64,000 nucleotides of DNA from Coniferiporia sulphurascens (Eukaryota; Basidiomycota; Agaricomycetes; Hymenochaetales; Hymenochaetaceae). Below, in pieces: positions 22,917 through 35,880 of the stretch; within the stretch, counting starts at the first letter, position 1, and the number at the start of each line of letters is the position of its first letter. The translations under genes and the position numbers were made by a program. The stretch spans positions 310,001 to 374,000 of the forward strand of contig NBBA01000015.1 in the NCBI GenBank assembly GCA_002794785.1, read 5' to 3'. Under the pieces are notes generated by a model. The model did no database searches. It was not told where the DNA came from and saw nothing but the letters and a program-made list of their open reading frames with translations.

Positions 22917-25421
22917 ATGGATTTTGACGTGAGGACAGTGGCGGTAGCCGTTGCACGTAAGTAGATGCTGTCAGCAGTCGAGGCGGATTCATTTGATTTT
23001 CATATAACTGATTTGCATCAAGTCCTTGCTATTTTGAAAGTCGTCCATCAACTAATCCTATACCCTTACGTCCTATCTCCTTTAAGGAGGGTACCAGGAC
23101 CGTTGGGCTCACTGGGATCCGCCCGGTATGTGCTCTATGGAGAATTCCCAAAGATCATGCGTGCGGAGGCCGGAATCCTCCAACGAGAATGGGCTAAGCT
23201 TTACGGAACGATCGTGCGCGCTGTCGGCCCTTTCGGTATCGAAAGAGTCATGTTCCTGAGCCCAAGCGCAATGCAAAAGGTCCTCGTCTCGGACTGGACT
23301 CAATATCCAAGGGCAAGTAGACAAGTGTGTTAGCAACAACTTGAGCAGTCACGCTGATATCCGCTAGGTACACAGCCTGACTTCTTGAGAAACGTTCTGG
23401 GAATAACGGCGGGATATGGACTATTGACGGTTGCGGGTGACGAGCACCGGATGATGCGTCGTAGTATGAACCCAGCCTTTTCGATCTCAAGCTTGACGGC
23501 TCGTGAGTCAGAGGACCCGCATTCGATAGAGCCCGATGTCGTTCTAACGCTGTTCGTTTGTAGAAACGGAGATGTTTTATGAACCAATATACAGGCACGT
23601 ACCCCGAATCCTGGTCTGCTGGTTTATTTCCAATAAAGCTTCTATCTAGCTTGGTTGAAATTCTTAAAGGAAAGATGAAAAATAAGAGCGCCAGTGGTTT
23701 GGCCGTAGATGCCAACGATAAGGAGACGGATCGACAAGGGGAAATGTTTTATATGTACGATTGGAGTGAGTGTGCCCCCGTAATGTCCACTATTATGCAA
23801 TAAGTGTAACGCTGAATGCTTCCACAGCGAGCAAAGCCACTCTTGACATCATATGTCTAGCCGCCTTCGGATATAAGACAGACTCGCTGCATAATCCGAA
23901 TAATGAGCTCGCAGATGCTTATCACGACCTTCTCAACTTGCAGAATGGCCAGTCAATCTCACAATGAAGCATATCTCAATGGGCATATAACAGTTTAATA
24001 CAAATTACAGGGCAAAATTTGGCGCTGATCATCACCCTCGTGTTGATCCCTGGTGTACCCACCCTTATACGCTCAGAGTGGATGTACAAACAGCGCGATT
24101 GGCTCCTAAAAGTCCCTCTCCTTTCACCAGCACACACGCTGATCACTTCTATGCGTCGCATCAAGCAAGTTTCCGCGTCTATTCTCGAAGAGAAGGTGAC
24201 GGAGGCCGCGGCAGTCAGCGCCAGCGATAGCGTATTATCGGGAAAGAAAGACGTGATGAGTCTGCTCGTCCAGGCTCGGATGCAGGAAGTAACCGATGGT
24301 TCCGGATTCAAAATGAGTGACAATATGATGATGGAGCAGGTGGTATGTAGCGCAAGGCTTCGGTCGTCTCTTTCTTCAAGTCCTTATCTCTGCTTACATG
24401 TTATCTCTCGACGCTGCGCTGGAAAGTTGACTTTTCTAGGCGCAGGGCATGAAACCACGGCGTCTGGACTTGCCTGGGTAATTGTTTTCCAGCCGTTTTC
24501 TGTAGCCGAAAGTGGCTCACGCACTTGTAGACACTTTGGCTGCTCGCTACTCATCCCGAGATCCAATCGAAACTACGGGCTGAGGTCGCTCCTATCGTCT
24601 CAAACGATGCTAGGCCGGACTTTCGGACGCTGAAAGGCATGGAATATCTGGATCACGTTGTGTAAGCATCAACAGTCAATTTATTGCAGACCCCCTTTGC
24701 TGAGTGAAAAAACATTACAAACATCGTTGGTCTCCCTTAGTCTAGAGAGTCTTCGCGTATATCCACCTGTTCCTATGACCATGCGCAAAGCGGGGAAAAG
24801 CGATTATATAGACGGGATATGGATACCGAAGGGCACACTATTTTACATAGCCGTAGGTCCTTTTTCGTGCTAGCCCCCCGCCGATTCCTCAAGCGATTTT
24901 ATGGGTAGATTCGAGTTATTAACACCTACAAAGGCTTTTGGGGCGAGGATGCGGAAGAGTAAGCGCAACCTACTTTCCTCCGCCGCCTCGAGAGTCTGGG
25001 CTTATAAGATGACTTATTAGGTTCCGTCCGGAGCGATGGTCCAGACTTGCCGAGGCACCGGCCTTTCACTCAACCCATTCTTACCAAACATTTATAAACG
25101 GTCCGCACCATTGCATCGGGAAGACCATGGCTATCGTCGAGATGAAGGCCGTCCTAGCGTACGTCGCTACCTTTTTTATGAGGACTGTCATCATCAGTCA
25201 TTAAACACTCATTGTCGACTCACCTTCAGCATCATGATTGCAAACTTCGAATTTGCTCCCGCGTATCCGGGCCAGCAGGCCCGACCCACGGCTGCTGTTA
25301 CGATGAGTGAGCTTAGTCGTTATTCGTACTAGGCCGTATTTGAACGACCTGACAACAAATTATTTGTGTTTCAGAGCCAGCCGACAACCTACCTCTTTTA
25401 GTACGCCCGGTCTCTACATGA
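22917..25421 (+). CDS. Cytochrome P450 monooxygenase
   Basis: Fourteen exons: 22917-22956, 23041-23312, 23376-23502, 23564-23594, 23650-23765, 23828-23947, 24011-24342, 24427-24477, 24531-24661, 24741-24852, 24909-24958, 25021-25158, 25230-25306, 25375-25421 (547 aa). P450 marks: Pro-rich hinge LRRVPGPLGS, I-helix GAGHETTASG, ExxR as ESLRVYPP, PERW as FRPERW, and heme loop FINGPHHCIGK with the Cys ligand; His stands where Arg is commoner. It is probably an ER-bound microsomal enzyme, but the N-terminal anchor is short. Intron 2 starts with GC (23313, GCAAGT). Introns 4 (23595) and 6 (23948) also read best with GC donors, although 40- and 42-bp GT introns (23599-23638, 23952-23993) would keep frame with other residues. 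The reading is otherwise intact. A decayed copy lies 4.65 kb downstream. The substrate is unknown. Confidence 0.85.
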
Positions 25422-28349
25422 GCAAGTGCGCCCCGATTTACCGGTGCCTGGAAAAATAATCTGCCCCCGAAGGCATAACTTTATTCGTGTTCCCGGCTGC
25501 GATGTACTTCGCTTGTACTTCTAGCGTGGAGTATGTATGTGTAGTGGTCCGTTCCCGCCTATTTGTAAGGCCGTCGAAATGCTGAAGTTTACTATACTTT
25601 CCCCTAAGCTCTGGAGCCAATCATCGATAGATGAACTTACTAGTCTCTAACGATAACTAAATATATCGACAGCTTTGCCGAAGGAGTCTGTTATTCTCAT
25701 CGTTTTCGACTTCTTCCCGACGTCTTCGCAGCTTCGAGCTTATAAATATATGGAAAAAGAAAGCTCACTACTAACCACATATACTTTCTGAGGTCGTACG
25801 ACGGCGCATGAGATCTAACCACTAGTTCCGCTTTCCACCGTCGTACATTTCCAAAGCCCAAGAGGAAAAACCACCCACAGCACCGTGCCGTACGTCGAGA
25901 CGCAGGTTTTAAAGCCCCACTCTACCGCGTTGCCGGCAGTAGGTTGTTTTATTAAGAACCCAAACTACTTATGCTTCATTAGCGGGCCCGATCTAGTTGA
26001 TAAATGTGCGAATTGGTTATGGAAATGGTGCACGTATTCTACGCCGCGTCTCCTTCGAGCTAAAGTCAATTGAGCGCAATCCAAGTCGTCACTTCAGCGG
26101 CGATACCGTGACGGAGATAAAGTGCGCCCATTAGTAAGAGGCGTTGTTCTCAACTGTGGGCGCTCCCCGCTGGGTATCTGAGCTTCGACTCGTATTTATA
26201 GACATTCCGTTGGCGCTTTCGGATGCAATTGTGTTCAAAGCTCTTCAACTTATCGGAGAGTTAAAATCAGTTAAACGTGGGCGCCATTAGCTTCACAAAA
26301 ATCAAATAAAAGTTAAATGGCGACACATCTTGAACAATATGTATCATTACTCACTGTAAGAGTTATCGGTGTTGCCAACGAATAATGGCCTTCTGGCTCA
26401 GCGAGTTAATGACGTATTGAGCCACACACGAGTTGCGATGCCTATCGATTAAAAACGTGGTTATCAAGCATGTGGGAGACCCGTAACCATTATACCGTAA
26501 TCTTCCATGTTAAATCCCATTTGCATATGTGGGTGCTCCGAAGCAGTGTTTATTAGTATCATAATACCGGCTACGATCAACGGGTGATCAACAAAGTGTG
26601 GAGTCAAGGGTGAGAATACTAGTATGCCTTAAATGACATGTTGATTGATTTCGTCTGAACGTCTCTGCTTTGCGTCAATCCACCATCGGGATGCTATTTC
26701 TGACATTGTCAGGAGGAGGGGAGGAAAGAGGGGGGGGGGGGTTGTTCTCACCCTGGGCTTACAGACGCGTCCTTATTTCGAGCTGCACGAAGGCCAGCCG
26801 TCATGTCGTCAATACGCCTCCGATAGCGCCGAGTTATTGTACCCGTTCCGCGGGCGGATTGAATGCAGTTATGTACGTCCCGTACGGGAAGAGACTCAGA
26901 AGCTATGATCAGGTTCAATAGTATATTATTGATATGAGTCGCACATTGTGGCACGCCGATGGGGTCATGGGAAGGCGCAAAGTTCCGACTACTACTCGTC
27001 AGACAAGGTCGAGCCCCGGATAACTCCCAGAATTGGCGGGTGTGTTGTGTTGTTCGTGAGCGACACCGTGGACTCGCCGTTTGGGATTGACTTAGGCCGG
27101 TCCGGTTAGTCACTAGCGATCTGGGCCGGTATACCTGACGTCAGCACTGTGAAAGCGGCTGTGGTGATTTTTCTAATCAACTCTGTATTCTGACATTTTA
27201 TGGTTACCGAACGGTCTGTATTCACGATTTGTGTTTATATAAATCAGAACAACACGTCGCTAAGGCCATAAGGTGGAAGTACCTGAAGCTCAAATGGTGA
27301 TGCAGCACTGCAATGGTGCGATTTTAATCCGTTTGTTCGAGACCCGGATTTCTGACTGGCACGTTGGAAGAAAATGCCAATACTACATTCCCCCCATGAT
27401 AAGGCGAAGAGAATGTGAAAAAGCAAGTCATATCGGGTTAGAATATTCCAAAAGATGGTGAATCCGGCGAAACGCTGTCCACAATTGACCGGAGCTACGC
27501 GCGTCGCCTAACACCAATATCGAGTTGTTACACAATGCGTCAGGTGAAACTGTTCCCTAAAACAGAAGCCATTTTCTAGTCCGTCTTTAATTTGGATGGA
27601 CAACCATTTTTCTAACGTGGTTTTGAAAATACCGAAAGTGAGTGTATCTCCCTGTCCCGTGGCCAATGTCGCGTAGGTCGTGAGAATTGCTACTACGTGA
27701 GGACCCGAGGGGTCTGAACTTGAATCTCTCCGAAAGTGCAACTGATCCTTTACCGTGACTTTCAGTATCTAAAGCGAAATTGCCTTTGGCTTCTGTCCAT
27801 TTGAACATCAATTCTCGTCATGTCCTTGATATCGATTTCCTCAGGGTCGGCCCTGGAAGATGACCGAAGACGACCGCTGCCTCATAACCATTGATGCTTT
27901 TAGGAGTTTTCAAATTGAAGGACCCTCGATTCGGGGAGAAGTTGAAGCATGGGAATATGTTGCTGGAGCTACAGCGAGTGCAACGGCTCCCTCTGACCTC
28001 TGAAGGATTATGTCTTTAATCCTCGCACATTATAAATGGGCGTCACTCATCGCGGACCGGAAGCAACATCAGATGACTATCTGTTGGAGGGTTCAGCTAC
28101 TATGGCTCATGGCTATTGACTATCCCAGATGGGAAACATCGGACGACGCGCCGATTTACGGACTTGTACTTCTCGAATCCAAGCCTAAGCGCTCTGGTAA
28201 GTGGATTATTGATATGAATTGTTGGTGTTTTGATGTGCTAGCTGAATAGGAACTGATATGCCGTACATGCCAGCCCATAGACACCCCCAGCTAAGAATTA
28301 ACACACCGATTGTCCTCAACGTCTGAGGCTGGGCTGGCTAGAACTCTTA
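25422..28349. other. 2.9-kb gene-poor stretch between the P450 and its relic
   Basis: I find no gene with splice or family support. A pure G run lies at 26730-26741. Short frames on both strands around 27500-28250 resemble nothing I can name. Confidence 0.5.
26730..26741 (+). repeat. G12 homopolymer
   Basis: Twelve G in a row follow a GA-rich purine tract (26711-26729). It is the longest G run in the window. Confidence 0.8.
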
Positions 28350-29930
28350 GTTCAAAGGTGCCGAGGCCGGAAGGTTGGTCCACGATGTAGGGAAGGAAGC
28401 AGATCGTCCAGGCGAAGTGTTTTATGTGCACGAATAGAGTCGACGTGTTCTCACTGCGCCGTTCTCTGACTTCTGTCTAGTCAACAACACCTGCCTGCGG
28501 TGGGCAAGGTTATTCTAGACATCATCTGTCTAACCGCGTATGGGTGTAAAGCCGACCCATTGTACGTTCCGAGTAACAAGCTCAAAGATGCTTATCACGA
28601 TCTCTTCGGTTTTTTTTGTCTGGTCATTTCAATCAGCCGAAGTACACGCGGCGAGCTAATGTTTTGTTTTAGGGCACATCATTTCCTGACCTCCGAGCCT
28701 GCTCGCCGATTCCCGACATGTCCCCCTTTCCCCTCTCCGGATGGACCTGCAGCCATAGCCATTGGCTCCGCGAATGATGTTTACCGCATCTGTGAGTGCG
28801 CTAATCACTTCTTATGTCTCCCCGAACGGGTGTCTACATCTGTTCTCGAAGAGAAGTCAGACGTCACGGCGGTCACCCCCGGCGACTGTGTGATGCCAGG
28901 AAAGAAGTTCATGGTGATTCTGTCGGTCCATGATTCATGAAGAGGTAGTTAGATGGCCCTGGATATAGGATGACCAACGACATGATGATCTGACAGGTGG
29001 TATTATGATACGCGTTTGCGACTACTTTTTCATGTATTCTTTCGCCTTGGTTTACTGCTGATAAGCCGAGTTCCCTCGACGCGTAGCACGAGATCATTGC
29101 TTCTGGCCTTGCCTGGGTGAGTATTCGTCGGTTGCTTGCTATGACCAAAGGCTCATCCGCGTTTAGATGACCTTCCTTTTCGCTATATGTCCTCAGACTC
29201 CGAAACTGCGGAATGAGATCGTTCTTATCTTCGCAGATAGCGCCGGGTCGAACTTCTGTATACGAAAAGATGGAGCGTCTGGAGCATATCGTGCGAGAGC
29301 GGTAATTGTAGCTTCCCCCACGAAGTCATTAACATGAACGTTGTTCTGAAAATTATTTAGGTTTGTGAATTCGTCCATAGGTTTGGCTGGCCCGAAGGTC
29401 AGGCGCGAAGCGGGAAAGAGCGGCTGCATTACCGGGATCCGGACCCCGAAGGACAGGCTACCGTACATTGATGTGGGTGAATTTTCCATAATTGTCCATA
29501 ACAATCCATCGAGGCAGTGGTGACACTATTTTATTCCGCGGGTAGATCCGAGTTATTAACACTCAGAAGGGCTTCTGGTGTTAAGATGCAGAAGAGCGCG
29601 TCCGTTATGCTTTTTTATGTATGGTGTATTGTATTGGAAGTGGAGTCTACTTTTTTTTCCGGAACGTTGGATAGGACCCCCCCGACTCGCCAAGCCTGCG
29701 TGCGTCTTTTTAGGCCTTTATTGAGGGCTGCATATACAGCCGCACTGAAAGAGCGATGACAGGTTGAGATAACGTCTCTCGGACGGGAGCGGTTGCCACT
29801 ACATAATATGTTGCCATTCGACTGACAGTGAAATCCAAATGTCCGTTCCTTTAGGGTTATGGTGGTCAACTTTGTGGCCTCCGATTCGATCTGACAAGCA
29901 GACGCAGCCGACGGCTGCTCTGACCATGGA
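28350..29930 (+). pseudogene. Decayed tandem copy of the upstream cytochrome P450
   Basis: Blocks colinear with the intact P450 occur at an offset of 4.6-4.7 kb. About 28495-28602 reads KVILDIICLTAYGCKADP and SNKLKDAYHDL against ATLDIICLAAFGYKTDS and NNELADAYHDL. About 28832-28915 keeps STSVLEEK and a GKK motif. 29088-29116 keeps HEIIASGLAW of the I-helix; 29197-29290 keeps PKLRNE. 29540-29600 is nearly identical at DNA level to 24903-24958, and 29850-29925 matches the exon near 25230-25306. Stops, frameshifts and lost junctions separate the blocks, and the heme-loop exon is not recognisable. It cannot encode a P450. Confidence 0.82.
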
Positions 29931-32423
29931 GCGCATAGACACGACCCCTTCTCGAGGAAGACGTCGCTAAGCCGCCAGACGGTGCATTGCAGGCCAGCCA
30001 ATGAAACAATCCCTTCTAGTTTGGTTGGTGTCGAAATTGACTGCACCCGATGTCGTCTCAAGAAGCTGAAGTGGAGAAATTTTATCGGGGGAATTATGTA
30101 CTCGTCTCCTTTACACTTTTTCCCTTGTACGTATGTACCGGGGTGCAATATCAAGGTCTTGGCCCTCTTCGGTGAGAAGGACTCGAGCGAAATATGTCTG
30201 GCGTAAGCGCCTGCTAGAAGATCCACTTTGTCCTCTATCGAGCGTCCGAGGTCTTCCTTTCTGAAGTATAATGGCGAAGAAAGGGTTAATATTGCGGTCG
30301 AAGGGAAGCGGGAGAGCCTGAGTATAAACAACACATCCGAGGATACAGTGCAGACACGTTTCATAATGCAGCCCTGAGCTCCAGCTCCGCCCAACGTGCC
30401 CTCAAACCTTGTCCGAGTAAAAAAGGGGCTTAACCAATGAACGAAGACATCTTCCATTAAGACCTCCGGGAGGCGAAAAGCAAGCTTGGAATGGGACTTG
30501 CCATACCTACTCAAAGTCTATACAATTCAGCATCAAGTCGAGCATTCGCCAGTACCATTCGGAGGGCTTGGTATTGCTGATAATCTCGTGCAGTCCTCGT
30601 GTGTTGTATTGAGGGACGGGATTGAAATGCCTTGTGGCCTTCCTAGCGCCACGAAGGCTCAAATGCTGGTTCTGGACTTCTTTGATTAGTACAAATTGAT
30701 TACGATCCGCCGTAAGGAAATCTGTGTATTTGGCGATTATGTAACGAGTACGTACTCGCCACAACGAGCTAGTCGGCCGAAATTTTCCTCTCTATCCCCG
30801 TTCGCAACTCTGCCTCCCACCCATCCCTTGCACTCAGTTTCTCACTGTGGCCGTCTGTGAAACTTGTCCCCATGGAACTCGAAAGCTGTACGCAGCCTGT
30901 AATTACTGCCCTGCTTCCCGCTCCCCGTGTCTGAAGTGCATCCGAGTCGCGAGAATCGCATCCGCTCGATGCGCGTCTCGGAATCGTTGGGGATCTTCGT
31001 ACTGCTCTCTTTGTGAAGTGCTCGCCTTTCTCGGGTGCCTCACGGATAGCGGCGGTACCTCAGGCCCTCCCGTTTATTTCTGGTGTTTTTGACTGAATTT
31101 TCTAAGGCCTTACTAATGGCTTCTTCCCTTCAAGGCTAGAAGGCAGTCACTGGTCACGGCGTCTCGACCCCCGGAAATGGGGCCCTTATCGCGTACTCTG
31201 TTTATGATCTCTTGCGGTCTTTAGTCAACAGCCGGAAAGGGCACGCAATGCTTGTCGATCATCTAGTGGCGATAGAAAATATTGGTCTTTGATACTGCCA
31301 TATGCGCGGGATCTTGCTGATTGTGAGGAACGTTCGATGCGGACGGGTGCTGCTCTGACTTCATACTTCTGACTTTCCATACACTCCGCCAATATACGCT
31401 GTTCCATACCGACTGATGCTCGTCGACTCCGAAGATTCAAGCTGCATATGGCTGTGTGATGTCTCTCTGTCAAGCTGACTATTTGAAGCCTCATTGGACG
31501 GGCTACTTTTACTTTGGAATCTTCGGTGGAGAGTTTTAATCTGTTCGCTGTCCGAGGTCGTCTTTTCTCTCTTTCCCGTCCACTGAAGCCGAGGTTCGTC
31601 CGATTGCCGGGATCCTCGCCGGTTATTGATTCTTTTTATGACAACAACGTTCCTGTATTGCCGTGTCCTCGCATCATATCCGCTGGAGGTCTGCGTTGTG
31701 CTTGACCATCAAACATGTTTCGCCTGTCAGGCTAGAATTCTTCATGTTGGGAGAATTACGATCGGAGGAGCGCGGTAAAGTAGAATTGGGGTTGATCCTC
31801 ATTCTGTGGAGGCCTCAAAGCGAGTGGATTGTCTATCAGGCAGATCGTCACTGCATCGCGCACCTCGGATGCCTCAGCTATATCGAGGACCCAGCGGATG
31901 GTCCAGCCTGTCAGCCATTGGGGCGTGTTGAGCCAGTTTTCGCGAAGCGTGGTACTTGCGCTGCTCTGCTATCCCCGAACAAACCTTATTGTTAGAAAAA
32001 GAGAAATTGCTTTCTTAAATGCACCAATGCAGGATTTAGTCTCCCATCGCCCGCCACTTAAACGCCGGCTGACCAGCATGGACAATTATAGGGCTGCTGG
32101 TTCTGAGGGACAGAGTTCAGACCCCGAGGCGAGGTTGGGCGCACTGCCCCCCATAAGCGGATGTTGGACAAGCGCTTAAGGAAGGCATCAGTAGCTTCTG
32201 AACTTTCGTCGCTCCTTCGTCCACGGCGTAGCTCGGGTCGTGGGACTGATGATCCGTCGTGTTTTCCGAGATCTGGGTGCGCGGGGGCTAAGGCGAGACT
32301 GAATACATAGAAGACCAGAAGACATCTTCGCTCCTTCTCGCACCCCCCGCCGCAGGACTATAACTCGACGACGACCAGCCTGTATCCGCCGTCCATGTCG
32401 CACAGATCTCCCCGCCAACGCTG
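29931..32423. other. 2.5-kb gene-poor stretch
   Basis: No supported gene. A long open frame on the minus strand (about 30514-29615) overlaps the P450 relic antisense, lacks an ATG at its start and has no family motif, so I treat it as chance. The right end holds the DUF6534 gene promoter. Confidence 0.5.
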
Positions 32424-34497
32424 ATGGCCTCTCCCTCCCCGACGTTTAGTCTCGATTTGTCCGGCACCTTTGGTGTCATCTACTGGGGTAATCTTATACG
32501 ATCTCTTTCCTCTATATTTGTTCCATAATCTCATCACGTTTTGTATTTATCTTTTACAGCCTTCGTCGTGTCTACGGCGTATGTATCCTACAAGATCTCG
32601 AGTCGCGCAGGGCCACTGATTGTCCTCTCCGGCTGTCAGCCTTTTCGGTGTCTCTGTCGTCCAAGGCTATTTCTACTATACGCATAACAATGATAATCTA
32701 AACCTCAAAATTTTCGTGAGTCATTTCATGTTTGATTCACTCTATACCCTAACTTACATCCGTTGCTATCAGGTGGCGTGTATGCTGTACGCTGTCCGAT
32801 GCCTCATCAATGTGACGGTTCTCAAGTTTTGTCTCCCGTACAGAGCCTTGGATTTTACAACTACCGCCCTGTCATCACAATCTCTCTATGATTATCTGGC
32901 AAGCTCTTTACTTTCCCCCCCATACAGCTCATTGTTTTGACAGTTTTGTTTTGTAGATCGTCAACTATGGAAACCCAGAAGCTCTGTTATATATGACCAA
33001 GTAAGCCCACATTACAGTCGCGTGCCTCATTCGTCTCTGATCTTTCCGTTAGACCTTACATTATGGAATATCTTATCACTGCGTTAGTTACTCTCGGGTG
33101 CGCGGAAGTCCAAGTTTTGTCAGCTTGAGAGTTGTTGACACTGTAGACTTAGCTCGCAACTGTTTTATGCGAGCCGTATTCATATAGGTCTGTCTCTCGA
33201 GCTCTCTTGAATTTCTTGCGATTGACTGGACGTGTCTTCCTCAGCCGACAAACGCTCCGCTCGCTATGGTATCCCTATCATCATCGTACGTGATGCGTAA
33301 TAGTCTGTTCCACAGTCTCGATTGACGCGAGCTGGTACTTGAAAGGCTTTCTTGGCATTTGCGGCATTCGGTGAGACCATCGTGTCACCCTTCGCAAAGA
33401 TCAACCTAATCTTGTCTCTTCTAGGAACGGCTATTGGTATGTGCTAAAGGTAGCACAGTTGGGTCGTTTTCTTAGTAAACCTTGTCCAACAGGTGCAACT
33501 TATGAGATATTCCACATCGATCGGTTGATATCCGGGCTTCAGGGAGAAGCAATGATGGTATGCCCACCACCTACTCCCCGGAATTACTGTTCATCGCAAT
33601 CTCTACTGCAATCACAGGTCATAGCTGGTATCAACACCAGTTTAGCGGCAGCGTGCGATATCCTGGCCACACTTTCCATGTGCATTTTCTTGGCATCCCA
33701 AAAGTCTTCTTATAAACAGTGAGTCGGAATCCCTTGCTCGTCATGAGCTCCGCTCACAGTTTCGCACATCTTTGTAGGACTAGAACGATCGTTTCTTTCT
33801 TGTTGTTTATTACTATCAACCGTGGTGTGCTCGTCGCGGTGGCACAGCTCGGATTCTTGACGTCGTATTTGAGCGCCCCCTCTAAAATCTACTGGTGAGT
33901 CCGTCGAGGTCTGTGAAGCATGCTCCTTACATATTTTTTATGTAGGATGCCGTTCCATCTGAGCATCAGCAAGCTGCATGTCAACACTCTACGTTAGTCA
34001 TTTGTTCTGTCGATTTCCATGCATATCTGACACTGTGATGATTTTAGTGGCTATGTACGAGTACACTTTACTGGACCTACACGGAGTACTAATGGATCTA
34101 TTTCAGGCTGAACTCCCGTCTGAGCCTACGCGCAAAGACGGAGGTAACGCAGGTCAGATTCAGCAAGGACTGCTCATTCAACACCGCGATCGGCCGTGAC
34201 CTTCCCGGTTCGCCGACCCGAGCAAAAGGTGGCTTGAGGCTGTCTGCGATGGCATACGAGCTCGGGAACCTTTCCAAGGCCGAGGTTAGTTTTTACGAAC
34301 GTCCTCCGATTGGAACGCTTCTGAAAAATTACGACTAGGAACAGAGTTCAATCAGCCCTACGACGCTTGCTAGTCCGTCGAGTAAGTACACTAGCGGCGA
34401 CGACAGAAGTGTCGCATCTTACGGAGATGAGCACGAGCATGAGCACGAGCACGTGCTACCTACATTCACGAGGGACAAGAGCCCCGATATGGTGTAG
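32424..34497 (+). CDS. DUF6534-type seven-transmembrane protein
   Basis: Eighteen exons: 32424-32487, 32560-32578, 32640-32715, 32773-32786, 32844-32898, 32957-33000, 33053-33097, 33147-33187, 33245-33285, 33346-33370, 33425-33436, 33493-33557, 33618-33718, 33778-33894, 33946-33992, 34048-34054, 34107-34284, 34339-34497 (369 aa). The layout is the mushroom DUF6534 pattern: LFGVSVVQGYFYY (helix 1), LDFTTTALSSQSLYDYL, IVNYGNPEAL, SSQLFYASRI, then AACDILATLSMCIFLASQKS, ITINRGVLVAVAQL, and HLSISKLHVNTLLAMLNSR before a Ser-rich tail with a (E-H)4 run. The protein is predicted membrane-bound; its function is not established. Oddities are exons of 7, 12, 14 and 19 nt and a GC donor at 32899. All phases close. 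Confidence 0.87.
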
Positions 34498-35880
34498 TCC
34501 CTCCCTTGTCATCCTCCCACCTTCCCGCAGACGTTCGCTACAGCCACAGAAGAAATCAAATCGAACAATCGTTATATTTTCTCTTTCCTTATCCTACTAC
34601 TTGTACCAGCTCGCCCCACCGCCTGCCGTTTTGACTAAATGAAATTGTGAAATTGTATTTTCCGACATCCTTTAATCCCTTTGTGCCTACTTCTCGTCTT
34701 TTCCTGTACAAAATGTAAAGACTGTAATATCTGCCCTGGATCCGCGGCGCAGCTCGGGGAAGACGTCCGGACGAAACGTGGAGAACACGCGCTCCTCAGG
34801 CGACCTCTAGTGTACGGTGAAGAAATGGCTAAGCTAGGAGAGCATCGCGGCCCACAGATATGGCGCGATTGTCTGCCTCGGCGCGAATCCAGAGAACTCG
34901 AGATCGAAATATTGTCACGCCGGCCGCAGATAAGTAGGTCAGAGGAAATCCGGATGATTACGTTGCCCGAGATCAGCGGTCGAAGGGCGTCTTTCGCAGA
35001 TAAGATGTCTCCTTTGGGGAGTCTAGCACTTACACAAAACGAAAGAAACGCAAATGAAAAAACGTTAACTTGAATTGCAATGCTGAGTTGGTTGCCACCA
35101 CTGATTCGGAGGCGGGCCTGAGCGCAACAAAGCTTACTCTGTGAAACTCAAATATGCCAGCGAGAACAAGATTGCTACCGAACTGTTCGCCTATGTAGCT
35201 AGATAGACGCGTTATTGGTATATATTGCGAATTAGTAAACTTCCCAGTCGCAGCGGTTAATTAAAGGTAAGATTTATTTGCAAACGAAATATAGGCCTAT
35301 GAGATGCTCGCGGCCACCGGTATCTGACCTTTAAACTTGTTTTCATTCTTTTATACAGGTGGATATAATTAGTCACGCTGCACCCAAATATGGAAGGTGT
35401 TTCCCATCCCCCATTCTACCATTGAATAAATAAAGAAAATGCTTGCTATTAGTGCCAATATTTCCTATAATGTATCTACGTAGCTTATGTGTACTTGCAG
35501 CATTGTGAGGGTTAATCTTGTAGCATATAGGCTTGTCAAAGTAAATTCACAATCACGCAGTGGTTATGGGAAACACTTTCCATTTATAGGTGCAGCGTAA
35601 CTAATTATAATGCGTGGGAAATTAATATTTGGATCCGGAAAGATGCGACCACCCGATCTCAGGCTTCTTGATGACGCACCGCCAAGGTAGCTCAATAAAA
35701 AGTTGAGGTACGTCATTTAAAGCCTCTCTTTCTGCGACGACATTGTTGTTGCGGAAAGACGGCAAGGACAACGTAAGTGAATGCGACTGCAAAGTAAAAC
35801 TTGATGAGACTGGTGCTAATTGTTTTGTAGCACTGGTAAATCCGGTGTACGCCTCACTGTCTAGGCGCATACACGGACGC
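34498..35880. other. 1.4-kb intergenic stretch
   Basis: No gene is supported. An open frame continues upstream of the F-box start codon from 35743, but nothing shows that it is translated. Confidence 0.5.

Noticed and set aside
29615..30514. 299-codon open frame on the minus strand
   Set aside because: It starts at TTG, has no family motif, and half of it lies antisense to the P450 relic; an open frame of this length can arise by chance in a repeat-poor stretch.
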